Below, piece after piece: positions 40,101-48,981 of a DNA stretch of 64,000 nucleotides. The stretch is from assembly GCA_013377075.1 (NCBI GenBank), contig JACABD010000017.1:1-64000 (forward strand), read 5' to 3'. The translations under genes were made by a program, and so were the position numbers. Position 1 is the stretch's first letter, and the number at the start of each line of letters is the position of its first letter. The stretch is from Geobacteraceae bacterium (GTDB taxonomy: Bacteria > Desulfobacterota > Desulfuromonadia > Geobacterales > DSM-12255). The notes beneath the pieces were generated by a model, which saw only the letters and a list, made by a program, of their open reading frames with translations, was not told where the DNA came from and did not search any database.

Positions 40101-41554
40101 CTCAGTTCCGGCGGATAGTCCTTGTAGATGTTGCGCATGGAAATAATGTATTTGGTGCCGTTGACAATACTGCGGATAATCTCGCGAAACGGCACCTTTA
40201 CTTTGTTGCGCCTTAAGGGGTTGTGCTGCCAGCCGATGCGGTAGAGCTTTGCAAAGTGGGCGTAAAAGAGGGTCAAAGGCAGTTTTGTCGGCAGGATGGT
40301 ATGCATGCAATCGTAATAAAGGTACGGATCAACAATGTAGTCATCCTTGTGCTTCTTCGCCAGATCAGTGCCTGGAGAAGGGGAGAAGACGGTAAATGAT
40401 ACCTCAGCGGGGATGAGATCGATGATCACTTTTTCAAGATTGCGGAAATCCTGTACGGAGAAACCGGGATCTACCATAAGCGAAGCATGGAGAAGAATTC
40501 CTGTATCGCGCAGGATCTTGATGGCCTGCCAGTTCATATCAACAGTTGTCCGCTTGCCGTAATCCTTGAGACGTGACTCGTCCATGGCTTCCAGTCCCAC
40601 ATAGACAATATGCAGCCCGACCTCTTTCCAGAGGCGGAAAAGCTCCGGGTGGCTGACGATGGTGTCAACCCGTGCCCAACTGACATACTTCTTCTTAATG
40701 CCCCGCTCCTTGAGGAGTTCAGCAATCCGTGTCAAACGATTATGGTTGAGAAAAGTCTCATCATCGACAAAGTAGATGTATTCTTCCTGAATACCGGCAA
40801 TTTCGTCAACAACATCCTCAGGCGTCCGTTGCAGATACTTGCCGTTCATCATGTGATGAACAACGCAGAAATTACAGTCAAAGGCACAGCCCGTAGATGT
40901 CCGTATGGTGGCGATATTCGGGTACATGGTCTCAAGGCGGTTGTTTTTATCAGGTGATGTCCAGACTGAAAAATACTTTGAGCGGTCCAACAGGTTACGC
41001 CGTGGCCGAGGGATCTCTTCAACAGGCGGAAATGGTGGTGGTTTCAGAGCAGTTAATTCGGCAAAAGCAGGATCAGTAACGGCAATGACAGCATTTCCTG
41101 AAGCAAGTGACTCCCCTCCCCTGTAGCGGGCAACAATGCCGGTGAAAGCGGTGCCACCCTCGCCTCTGACAATAAGATCGAGTGATGTACCGGTAAAATC
41201 GTTGGGAATAATGGTCGGATGAATGCCGCCGGCAATTGTTATAACCCCCGGTAGAATGCTTTTGGCGCGGGTCGACAGGTCTTTCACAATAGCAGCCTGG
41301 TTACTGTAACAGGTAAAGCCGATGATATCCGGATTGAACTCCCGGACTTTCTGTTCAAAAAAGAGAACCGGATCCTTTTCAAGGGCAATATCAAGAATTA
41401 CGATATTCTCCCCATCCGGAATCCCTCCGGCAACTATCTCAAGCTCAAGGGGCTCAAGATGGAGAAAACTCTGTAGATTCCTGGCAACCCGAAGATGGGA
41501 ATGGGGCCTTACCAGCAGGATATTCAGTGGTCGGTCAATATTTTGAGACATCAA
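40097..41554 (-). CDS. Cobalamin-binding-type radical SAM protein
   Basis: N-terminal B12-binding-like domain; TSTGCAFDCNFCVVHH CxxxCxxC. Confidence 0.9.
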   Translation of the reverse strand: MMSQNIDRPLNILLVRPHSHLRVARNLQSFLHLEPLELEIVAGGIPDGENIVILDIALEKDPVLFFEQKVREFNPDIIGFTCYSNQAAIVKDLSTRAKSILPGVITIAGGIHPTIIPNDFTGTSLDLIVRGEGGTAFTGIVARYRGGESLASGNAVIAVTDPAFAELTALKPPPFPPVEEIPRPRRNLLDRSKYFSVWTSPDKNNRLETMYPNIATIRTSTGCAFDCNFCVVHHMMNGKYLQRTPEDVVDEIAGIQEEYIYFVDDETFLNHNRLTRIAELLKERGIKKKYVSWARVDTIVSHPELFRLWKEVGLHIVYVGLEAMDESRLKDYGKRTTVDMNWQAIKILRDTGILLHASLMVDPGFSVQDFRNLEKVIIDLIPAEVSFTVFSPSPGTDLAKKHKDDYIVDPYLYYDCMHTILPTKLPLTLFYAHFAKLYRIGWQHNPLRRNKVKVPFREIIRSIVNGTKYIISMRNIYKDYPPELR

Positions 41555-41562
41555 AAACTCCT

Positions 41563-42729
41563 TTAAATAATCATCTTCACAGCTTCAAGCCCTGCCTGCT
41601 CACCAAGAGCAGCGCAGATCCCAATTACCCTTGTGGAAGCCAGCGCCTCGTGGGTCACTGAAATACATCGGCCAGCCAGAAGCATATTTTTAAATCCATC
41701 TGCCTTGAGGCATGCAGCAGGTATCTCGTAATAATCACCATCGGGGGGATAGCGGTATGACACGCCTCTACCCGGAGTCCAGATCTCCATGGGCCACGCC
41801 CCCTTGACAGCAGCATCTGGAAACTTGCGGCCAAAGAGGACATCCTCTGCAGACAGCCTGTAGCCGCCTTTTATCCGGCGACCCTCGCGAGAGAATAACC
41901 TTTTTGAAGTTGTGGCGATAGAGGCATTTTCAAGTTCTGTAAGCTGACCTGCCAGAAAACAGAGCAGTTTCTCAGCCTGTAGAGGCAGATCAACAGCATA
42001 ACTGTCAGCACAATCAGGCAGACTGATCTTTAGAAACCCTTCGGTCGCCCCGGTTCCTGGGTAATAAACGGTATAACGGAAAAACTCTGCAATACTGGCC
42101 GACTCAATCCCCTTGGCTATGACAAATGGTATTTTCAAAGAAAGCGAATCAGCTCCGGCAGCTATTCCGCAGAGAGCAGCGGTAAAACCGGCCATCTGCA
42201 GCTCGCCTGCAGGTGAAAGCTCGTAACCTGCCCCTGCCAGAAAAGAGAGGGAACCATCTCCAGTGGCATCGATCAGCACCTTTGGTGAGCAGTTGCAGGT
42301 TCCAATATCAGCCGCAAGCTCCAGAACGCCGATAACACCGTCATTAACAGTGACAGAGGTTATGGAGCCATTCAACATGACCTGCAGGTTGGATTCACTG
42401 CTGCACAATATTTCCAGAACCGACAACAACTGTTTCGGTGAGTATGGCAGTGTAAAGACCTTGCCGATCTTTTTAACAGAGGACGTCTCAAGAAGGGCCA
42501 AAGCTATCTCTTCGACTATACCTACGTTAAGAAGTTCACCCGGACTATCTCCACCATTTTTAAAGAGCCCGCACAAAGCTCCGACAGCACCACCGGTTGC
42601 CGTGCCGCCAATCATGCCACTCTTCTCCACCAGCAGAACACTGCATCCACGTCTGGCGGCAGCAACAGCAGCGGCTATGCCTGCCACACCGGCTCCTGCA
42701 ACGATGATGTCAGGCCGGACTTTAAGCAC
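41563..42729 (-). CDS. FAD-dependent oxidoreductase (FAD_oxidored-type)
   Basis: IIVAGAGVAGIAAAVAAARRGCSVLLVEKSGMIGGTATGGAVGALCGLF. Confidence 0.88.
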   Translation of the reverse strand: MLKVRPDIIVAGAGVAGIAAAVAAARRGCSVLLVEKSGMIGGTATGGAVGALCGLFKNGGDSPGELLNVGIVEEIALALLETSSVKKIGKVFTLPYSPKQLLSVLEILCSSESNLQVMLNGSITSVTVNDGVIGVLELAADIGTCNCSPKVLIDATGDGSLSFLAGAGYELSPAGELQMAGFTAALCGIAAGADSLSLKIPFVIAKGIESASIAEFFRYTVYYPGTGATEGFLKISLPDCADSYAVDLPLQAEKLLCFLAGQLTELENASIATTSKRLFSREGRRIKGGYRLSAEDVLFGRKFPDAAVKGAWPMEIWTPGRGVSYRYPPDGDYYEIPAACLKADGFKNMLLAGRCISVTHEALASTRVIGICAALGEQAGLEAVKMII

Positions 42730-42731
42730 TG

Positions 42732-44051
42732 TCAGAGATTTCCACGAAGTTCAGTCTCTAACAGCCTAACCTCTTCAGGGGTGAAGGTTCCGTCGAGCCA
42801 GGAGATAGTGGCGTTCAGCCGATTATCAAAGGTATTGAAAAAGATGCCGATGCCCGGTGGAACCGGCATGCGCGGCATATGAAAAACATTTGTGATCCTG
42901 GAGTCCATCAGCATATGGGAGCTGTATGAGCACTTGCTGACATGGGAAAAACAGAAAGAGGCAATCTTCCCCTGCAATGGCAGGTGGAATATCCTGTTCA
43001 TCAGCCAGAGGGGCGCAATCCGTGTCAAGGATGATGCTTTCATCAGGTTCTGCGGAAAGCGGGACTGCACCTGCTCATAGAGCTGGTTCTTGATCTGGCC
43101 GGTCAACTCTTCCATATTGTCGACAATTTCCGGTTTTATCTGAAAAAAGAACATGGAGTTATGGTTAAAGAAAAGGGCCTGACGGATATCCTTTACCTGC
43201 CTCAAGTCTGTCGAAGCGGGCACTGTGTAGGCACCAGCTGTAATTCCACGAGCCTGAAACACCTTGTGCAGGGCGCGAAACACATTGGCAAACAGGTAGG
43301 GCATTATCATCAGGTAACCGGCGACAGAGTAGGCTCTATCGTAGATGGCCGCTGTCTCGGCACTGTCAAAGGCAAGAACCAGATGCCTGAACCCCCGCTC
43401 CTCTTTTGCAAGGGAGACCGGTAGCGACAGAATCGACTCTTTCGAAAGGGCCTTGATTTTCCTGCTTACTGACTGACCTGCCTTAAACTTGTCTGTCCAC
43501 TGATTCAGATCAATCCCCTGGCTAAGGCGGACTCCATCGGCAATCGACCCGTCTTCGCCAGAGACAAGATACTCCTGGAAAAGGTTTACAAAGGATTCGG
43601 CACCACGGGCATCGAAAAGTCGATGATCAAAAGTCATGGCAACGGCCTGAATATCCTTGCCGCCAAGCAGATGAAAGGCAAGATGAATATTCTTTGCAGC
43701 AAAAGGGGTATTGATAAAACGCCCCAGAGCCGACATCAGCGACTCTTCATCATCAACCTTTGTGACCGTAATCGGCACATCCAGAGGATCATGATCAGCT
43801 TCCACCTTCCAGTAAGGGGCGAGAGACGGGTATTGACGGACAACCGAGCCGCTTATGACCGGAAAAAGAGCAAGAAAACGCCGCAGCGAGCCCTTAAAAG
43901 CGGCTTCATCCAGAGGAGCGTCGAGAACGAAAACAACCTGGGAGGCATTGCCGGCACCGGTTGTTCTCCTCATGATGGTATCAATTACACCCATAACCCA
44001 GTCGAAACCGTTCAGGTAATATTTATTTTTAATGGAGAGGTAGGAGCGCAT
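42732..44051 (-). CDS. Condensation/acyltransferase-like protein (BAHD/WES/PapA-like fold)
   Basis: MTFDHRLFDARGAESFVNLFQEYL (HxxxD-type motif) in a ~440 aa two-domain protein. Confidence 0.7.
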   Translation of the reverse strand: MRSYLSIKNKYYLNGFDWVMGVIDTIMRRTTGAGNASQVVFVLDAPLDEAAFKGSLRRFLALFPVISGSVVRQYPSLAPYWKVEADHDPLDVPITVTKVDDEESLMSALGRFINTPFAAKNIHLAFHLLGGKDIQAVAMTFDHRLFDARGAESFVNLFQEYLVSGEDGSIADGVRLSQGIDLNQWTDKFKAGQSVSRKIKALSKESILSLPVSLAKEERGFRHLVLAFDSAETAAIYDRAYSVAGYLMIMPYLFANVFRALHKVFQARGITAGAYTVPASTDLRQVKDIRQALFFNHNSMFFFQIKPEIVDNMEELTGQIKNQLYEQVQSRFPQNLMKASSLTRIAPLWLMNRIFHLPLQGKIASFCFSHVSKCSYSSHMLMDSRITNVFHMPRMPVPPGIGIFFNTFDNRLNATISWLDGTFTPEEVRLLETELRGNL

Positions 44052-44062
44052 CTATCTTGGGA

Positions 44063-44305
44063 CTAGAGCTTTGTGCTGATATATGTCGAAAGTGCCCTGA
44101 CAGACTCAAAATCCTTCCTGTCAAGCTGGGAGGCAATAAGCTGAAGTTTCAGGTTCTTTTCGATATAAACAAGGATCTCTACAAAGCCGAGGGAGTCAAT
44201 ACCAAGTTCATGAAAAGGCTTTTCAGGAGCGATGGTAGCTGCATCATCACCGGTGATATTGGATATAACCTGCATAAGTTCTGTTTCGATCTGCGCTTGC
44301 GTCAT
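44063..44305 (-). CDS. Acyl carrier protein
   Basis: FHELGIDSLGFVEILVYIEKN phosphopantetheine Ser motif. Confidence 0.9.
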   Translation of the reverse strand: MTQAQIETELMQVISNITGDDAATIAPEKPFHELGIDSLGFVEILVYIEKNLKLQLIASQLDRKDFESVRALSTYISTKL

Positions 44306-44321
44306 ATTGCATAAACTCCTG

Positions 44322-45350
44322 TCATTTTTTTGATAAGATCACAGCGGCAACATCACCATTACAGCCGCAGGAAAGAGTTCGCACCGTTTCAACAGGCGAT
44401 CTTGCAGTCTGCGTAACGATGTTAAGATTATGGGGATTTGTCTGCTCCGGAGCAGCGTATATTTTCTGATTTCTCAAGGTTATGGCTGCTGCTGCGACCG
44501 AAAAAGCGGCTCCTGTCATGAGCCCGCCGTACAGAGGCGTATAGGATGTGACCGGCTCACCGGATTGCAGCACTTGCAGAAGTTTGGACTCATCCTTGAT
44601 GAAACCGGCTGAATCGAGAATTGTCAGATCAGCAGGAGATGCTGCAGACGATGAAAAATCCGTTGTAACGGCATCAATAGCACAATAACCGGGCTGTCCC
44701 CTCCCCAGAAGCAGGAAGAGCGCCCCCTCGCCAGGGAGCGTCTCAGATGGCGAGAAGATAAACGGTTTGATGACACCATCTTTGGCGAGAGGAAGTTTCT
44801 GCTTCGCCAGATAATCGAGCACATCACCATGCTGGTCAATTGAGCCGAGAAGCAGATAATCGCAGCGCCCCTGTTCAAGCCAGGCTGAAGCGAGTTGGAG
44901 AGCCGATTGAAACGGGAATGAAAACCGGGAAACCGTCAGGGTCGGCCCTTTGATGCCAAGGGACGAGGCGACATAGGAGGCTGCAGCATTATGGACCGAG
45001 TTGGAAAAGGCGGTAGGTGAAACATTCGCCTCACCATAGTCGATGATGCCGTCAAGAAAATCAAAGGTGGTGACATGGGCTCCGAAAGCTGTTGAGAGGA
45101 GTATTCCGACTCTTATTTCAGACAGATCCTCAACGTTACTATCCTGAAGAGCTGCAGCAGCAGCAAGAACAGACATCTTGCTGAATCGGTCCGCACGACG
45201 TAGTTTCTTCAAGAGAGTCCTGTCAGAAATCCCGTCAAGATCAACAAGGAATGAGTCACATTGTGGCGCGAGCCCATCATTCAAGGCCTTTTCCAGGGAT
45301 TCTACGCCATATCCGCGACTGCAAAGTGAACCGATGCCAAGAATATTCAT
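44322..45350 (-). CDS. Catalytically degenerate ketosynthase-like protein (possible chain-length-factor analogue)
   Basis: Thiolase-fold KS homology, but active-site Cys motif replaced by RFSFPF and His motifs lost. Confidence 0.8.
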   Translation of the reverse strand: MNILGIGSLCSRGYGVESLEKALNDGLAPQCDSFLVDLDGISDRTLLKKLRRADRFSKMSVLAAAAALQDSNVEDLSEIRVGILLSTAFGAHVTTFDFLDGIIDYGEANVSPTAFSNSVHNAAASYVASSLGIKGPTLTVSRFSFPFQSALQLASAWLEQGRCDYLLLGSIDQHGDVLDYLAKQKLPLAKDGVIKPFIFSPSETLPGEGALFLLLGRGQPGYCAIDAVTTDFSSSAASPADLTILDSAGFIKDESKLLQVLQSGEPVTSYTPLYGGLMTGAAFSVAAAAITLRNQKIYAAPEQTNPHNLNIVTQTARSPVETVRTLSCGCNGDVAAVILSKK

Positions 45351-46525
45351 CGTCCCTCCACTCCGATCAGAACAGCTGCGTTATTGCCGCCGAACGCCAG
45401 GGAGGTTGAAAGAGCATAAGTACCTGTAATTGACGTACGCTCCATTAGTGGAGTAACAGCAATTGCCTCATCCTGGATAGAGAAACCGGCGCTGGCCGGG
45501 AGCCACCCCTCTTTCAGGGCAGCAGCGGCAAATACAGCCTCTAGTCCACCGGCAGCACCAAGGGTATGACCTGTATAACCCTTTGTCGAAAGAACCTTCA
45601 GATCAGCTCCAAAAATTCTGGCAAGGGTATTACCTTCAACGAGGTCATTATCATGGGTTCCTGTGCCGTGGGCATTTACAAAAGCAATATCTTCAGGACC
45701 GACTCCCCCCTCCTGCAGTGCCACTCTGACAGCCTTCTCAAGGGATGCGCCATCAGGATCGGGGGCAGTCAGATGATAAGCATCGGCAAACAGGCCGTAA
45801 CCGGCAAGAAAAAGAGACGGGGTAAGGCTGCGCTGCAAGGCTGATTGCCGCTTTTCAACGATCATCACCCCGGCACCCTCACCCAGATTAAGTCCCTTTC
45901 TGTCACGATCAAATGGGGAACAGAGATCCGGATTGAGTATGCCGAGCGATGAAAAGCCCGAGTACGGAATAAGGCTCAGTTCATCTGCTCCGCCTGCAAT
46001 AACCAGATCGCACAAATCGGCTTTCAACCAGGAAAGGGCAATACCAATTGCATCAGTACCTGAAGAACAGGCATTTACAACCGAGAGAACAGGGCCCTTC
46101 AAATTGTATTTACGGGAAAGGTATTCAGCTGGGTTACCGGCAAGAAAGCTGTCTACCGGTTCAAGTGGGGGAGCACCTGTTTCACGGTAGGAGCGGTAAA
46201 AGTCAAGATCATTCAACTGACAGGCTACGGTTGTGCCGATACAGACACCAACTCTCAACCCATCAAAAGAGCTTAGGGCAGCGTCATTCATCGCTTGATG
46301 CACTGCGCTCAAAAGAAGAGCAACGGTTCTACTCTCTCTGCTTAATTCGCTTCTACATTCGAAAACAGGATAGGAGAGTGTGGATGAAAAAAGCGTTAGG
46401 GATGAGTGATTACGCTCCCCGGCAGACATGCTTTTAAGCGAAGAGGCAAGATCTGCACCTGCTGCAGAGACAACTCCCAAACCTGTTATTGGATATTCAC
46501 CTTTTATCATGGCTTTTGCCTGCAA
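45347..46525 (-). CDS. Beta-ketoacyl-ACP synthase, FabF type (likely start at internal MIKGEYPITG)
   Basis: VVNACSSGTDAIG (Cys), VNAHGTGTHDND (His), TKGYTGHTLGAAGG (His). Confidence 0.93.
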   Translation of the reverse strand: MQAKAMIKGEYPITGLGVVSAAGADLASSLKSMSAGERNHSSLTLFSSTLSYPVFECRSELSRESRTVALLLSAVHQAMNDAALSSFDGLRVGVCIGTTVACQLNDLDFYRSYRETGAPPLEPVDSFLAGNPAEYLSRKYNLKGPVLSVVNACSSGTDAIGIALSWLKADLCDLVIAGGADELSLIPYSGFSSLGILNPDLCSPFDRDRKGLNLGEGAGVMIVEKRQSALQRSLTPSLFLAGYGLFADAYHLTAPDPDGASLEKAVRVALQEGGVGPEDIAFVNAHGTGTHDNDLVEGNTLARIFGADLKVLSTKGYTGHTLGAAGGLEAVFAAAALKEGWLPASAGFSIQDEAIAVTPLMERTSITGTYALSTSLAFGGNNAAVLIGVEGR

Positions 46526-47522
46526 ATTTCGGCACTCCGAGAATATCTAAACCCTGATCTATGGTAACAATCGGCATCTGTGGATATCGATCCTTGATAT
46601 ACCCAAGCAGACCAGTTAACTGCTCACGTTGGTTGTATATTATTTTGTCAATTCTGGCAACAGCACCGCTTTTCTCACCACGAACAGTATCGCCCACCCG
46701 GGGGGTGCCGGAGAAAGGGACAAGGTAGATTGCATATTCATAGACCGGGAACCAGTGGGTTGTTACATACCTGGCAACAGTACCTGAAGGTGAGAGGCGA
46801 AGAGTTTCTCCCGGCTCAAAAAAGCCTTCATAATCTGTCACTTTGACCTTGGCATTAATCTCATGCTGATAAAAAACCAGCCATTTCCGCTCTTCCCAGG
46901 CCCTGTCAATATGAGCCTTCATTGCATCAGAATCATGTTTCATCGAAAAGGATCTGATCATATACAGGTCGAGATATGAGGAGTTTAATGAATTGGTACC
47001 ACCCCTGGCAGAGCGGTAGTATTGGGCTGCTACGGTTCGTACTGCCTCATCATTCTTGTTATATGGATAGACAAGATTGGTAACCCGTGCACCGATGCGT
47101 TCAAGTTCACTATTTGACTTTTGAAACTCTCTAGCCAACTCTTCTTTTGAGAGTGATTTCAGGTTGGGATGGGATGCAGTGTGTGCCATGATTTCCCAGC
47201 CCGAGCCTTGCAGGGCAAGGATCTGCTCCTGTGTAAGGTGGTCAGTGGTTCCGATAAAATCGGTAGTAATCGCAGTTGAGGCAACAGCGCCCTGCTCCGC
47301 AAAAACATCTTTGCCAACAAGAAAATCGGTGTCATTACCGTCATCAAAAACAAAAGAGACCATCGCAGCTGACTTATAATTCTGGCTGGCAACAATCAGA
47401 TCCCTGTTCGCACAGGAGATTAAAAAAAGCGATGCCGCCAATAACAGTGCAAGGCGGCATATAAAACAAAAATATATTTTTTCAGGAAATTTACTTCCTG
47501 TTGTCATAAACGAAGTTTGCAA
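46497..47522 (-). CDS. Lipoprotein-type polysaccharide deacetylase-family protein
   Basis: Lipobox SLFLISCANRD; MVSFVFDDGNDTDFL; IMAHTASHPNLKSLS. Confidence 0.85.
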   Translation of the reverse strand: MQTSFMTTGSKFPEKIYFCFICRLALLLAASLFLISCANRDLIVASQNYKSAAMVSFVFDDGNDTDFLVGKDVFAEQGAVASTAITTDFIGTTDHLTQEQILALQGSGWEIMAHTASHPNLKSLSKEELAREFQKSNSELERIGARVTNLVYPYNKNDEAVRTVAAQYYRSARGGTNSLNSSYLDLYMIRSFSMKHDSDAMKAHIDRAWEERKWLVFYQHEINAKVKVTDYEGFFEPGETLRLSPSGTVARYVTTHWFPVYEYAIYLVPFSGTPRVGDTVRGEKSGAVARIDKIIYNQREQLTGLLGYIKDRYPQMPIVTIDQGLDILGVPKFAGKSHDKR

Positions 47523-47790
47523 TCGTATCTATGGAAAAAAAGATTTCTCTCCCCTGATCCATGCTCTTTATTTCCAGGCCGAAATTCCTTTGAAGCAGAA
47601 CAACGATCTCTACGGCATCAAGTGAATCAAGTCCCAGACCTTCACCAAAAAGAACTTCATCGTCTTTGATGTCCTCTGGATTAATGTCTTCAAGAGAGAG
47701 ATCTCTGACAATCATCTCTTTTAAAGATTTCCGGATTTTCTGGAGTTCAAGCTCCTTTTCACTCATCAGCATCTCCTTGCAAAAATTCAT
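47491..47790 (-). CDS. Acyl carrier protein
   Basis: LFGEGLGLDSLDAVEIVVLLQRNFGLEI. Confidence 0.93.
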   Translation of the reverse strand: MNFCKEMLMSEKELELQKIRKSLKEMIVRDLSLEDINPEDIKDDEVLFGEGLGLDSLDAVEIVVLLQRNFGLEIKSMDQGREIFFSIDTIANFVYDNRK

Positions 47791-47945
47791 ATTACTACCT
47801 GCTACATACGGACAGGAAGGAAATTGGCATTTTGCACTAAAATAAGGGATTTGGGAAGCATCTTTTACGGGGAATTGTGAAAAAACAGTGAAACAACATT
47901 AAGTCCAGAAAGTATGGGCGCGGCAGCGTGCTTAAATTGCCCTGA

Positions 47946-47975
47946 AAAGCAAAAGCCCTGAGAGTTCAGGGCTTT
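47946..47975 (-). terminator. Intrinsic terminator downstream of ssrA
   Basis: AAAGCCCTGA-gagt-TCAGGGCTTT hairpin; minus strand continues TTTTGCTTTT. Confidence 0.8.
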
Positions 47976-48006
47976 GACAAATACGTACGGTGATGCAAAA
48001 AATCTT

Positions 48007-48363
48007 TGGTGGACCTGGCGGGAGTCGAACCCGCGTCCGAACAATTTACCTTAATACATCTACATGCTTGTTTCAGTATTTAGGTTTTAGCAGCTGTCGT
48101 CTCCACTGAACGGGATACTATCGCCGCGATCCTTCTTTGTTTTCGCTTAACCGCCAAAGGCAAACGGAAAAACTATCTCGAATAAATGACGTCCGTTCCT
48201 AACCTCCGAGAAGAGCGCGGGCGGACGGTAACAGGTTATTAAGCTGCTACGGCGTAATCATAATTGTCGGCATTTAAAGCCGTGCGGGTTTTTTAACGGG
48301 GCCAACCCACATCCCCGGCATGCAGCATTAAGTTGGACCGCCCGTCGAAACCAGTACAGGCCC
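48007..48363 (-). ncRNA. ssrA: tmRNA
   Basis: Minus strand 5' GGGCCTGTACTGGTTTCGACGGG ... 3' GGTTCGACTCCCGCCAGGTCCACCA; tag reading frame ADNYDYAVAA* at 48239-48271. Confidence 0.96.
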
Positions 48364-48455
48364 ATTTCAAAGATCAAAACTTCTACTTTTTACAGCCTGA
48401 CAGCTTACGGCTAACGTTGCAACATAAAAATATCGACAGAGAAAAATGATTCCCC

Positions 48456-48914
48456 TTACCCCTTTCTATGCTCTTTAGCAGCCTGGGCAATATCACGCTG
48501 ATGATCCTTCTTCTTCAGATCCTCGCGCTTGTCGTACATCTTCTTCCCTTTGGCAAGTCCAAGTTCAACCTTTACCCTCCCCTCTTTAAAGTAAAGGCGG
48601 AGCGGAATCAGTGTATACCCCTGCTCACGGATGCGGCTGAAGAGTTTGACAATCTCCCTTTTGTGCAAAAGCAGCTTGCGCATCTGGTCAGGATCATGGT
48701 TCTCACGATTGCCAAAAGCATAGGGGGAGATGTGAAGATTATTCAGAAAAGCCTCGCCCCCCCTGAACTGGGCAAAGGCATCATTCAGGTTTCCTCTCCC
48801 CATTCTGAGCGACTTAACCTCAGTCCCGGTAAGGACAATTCCTGCCTCGAATTTCTCCTCGATAAAGTATTCGTGCCAGGCTTTTTTATTGTTGCAGATC
48901 AGCTTTTCACCCAT
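48456..48914 (-). CDS. smpB: SsrA-binding protein
   Basis: NKKAWHEYFIEEKFEAGIVLTGTEVKSLR, YTLIPLRLYFKEGRVKVELGLAKGKKMYDKRE. Confidence 0.97.
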   Translation of the reverse strand: MGEKLICNNKKAWHEYFIEEKFEAGIVLTGTEVKSLRMGRGNLNDAFAQFRGGEAFLNNLHISPYAFGNRENHDPDQMRKLLLHKREIVKLFSRIREQGYTLIPLRLYFKEGRVKVELGLAKGKKMYDKREDLKKKDHQRDIAQAAKEHRKG

Positions 48915-48981
48915 AGTTCGGCTATACTAGCAAATATGACTCTAACCTTACAATCCAAATCGCCTCTTCAAAAGGATCCTT

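Noticed and set aside
40101-40310. N-terminal ~70 aa extension of the AMP-ligase ORF
   Set aside because: Lies inside the upstream radical SAM gene; homology and the ATGA overlap place the start at 40100
47823-47840. TTGGCATTTTGCAC upstream of the cluster's first ACP as a sigma-54 promoter
   Set aside because: Wrong spacing and on the strand opposite to the gene cluster
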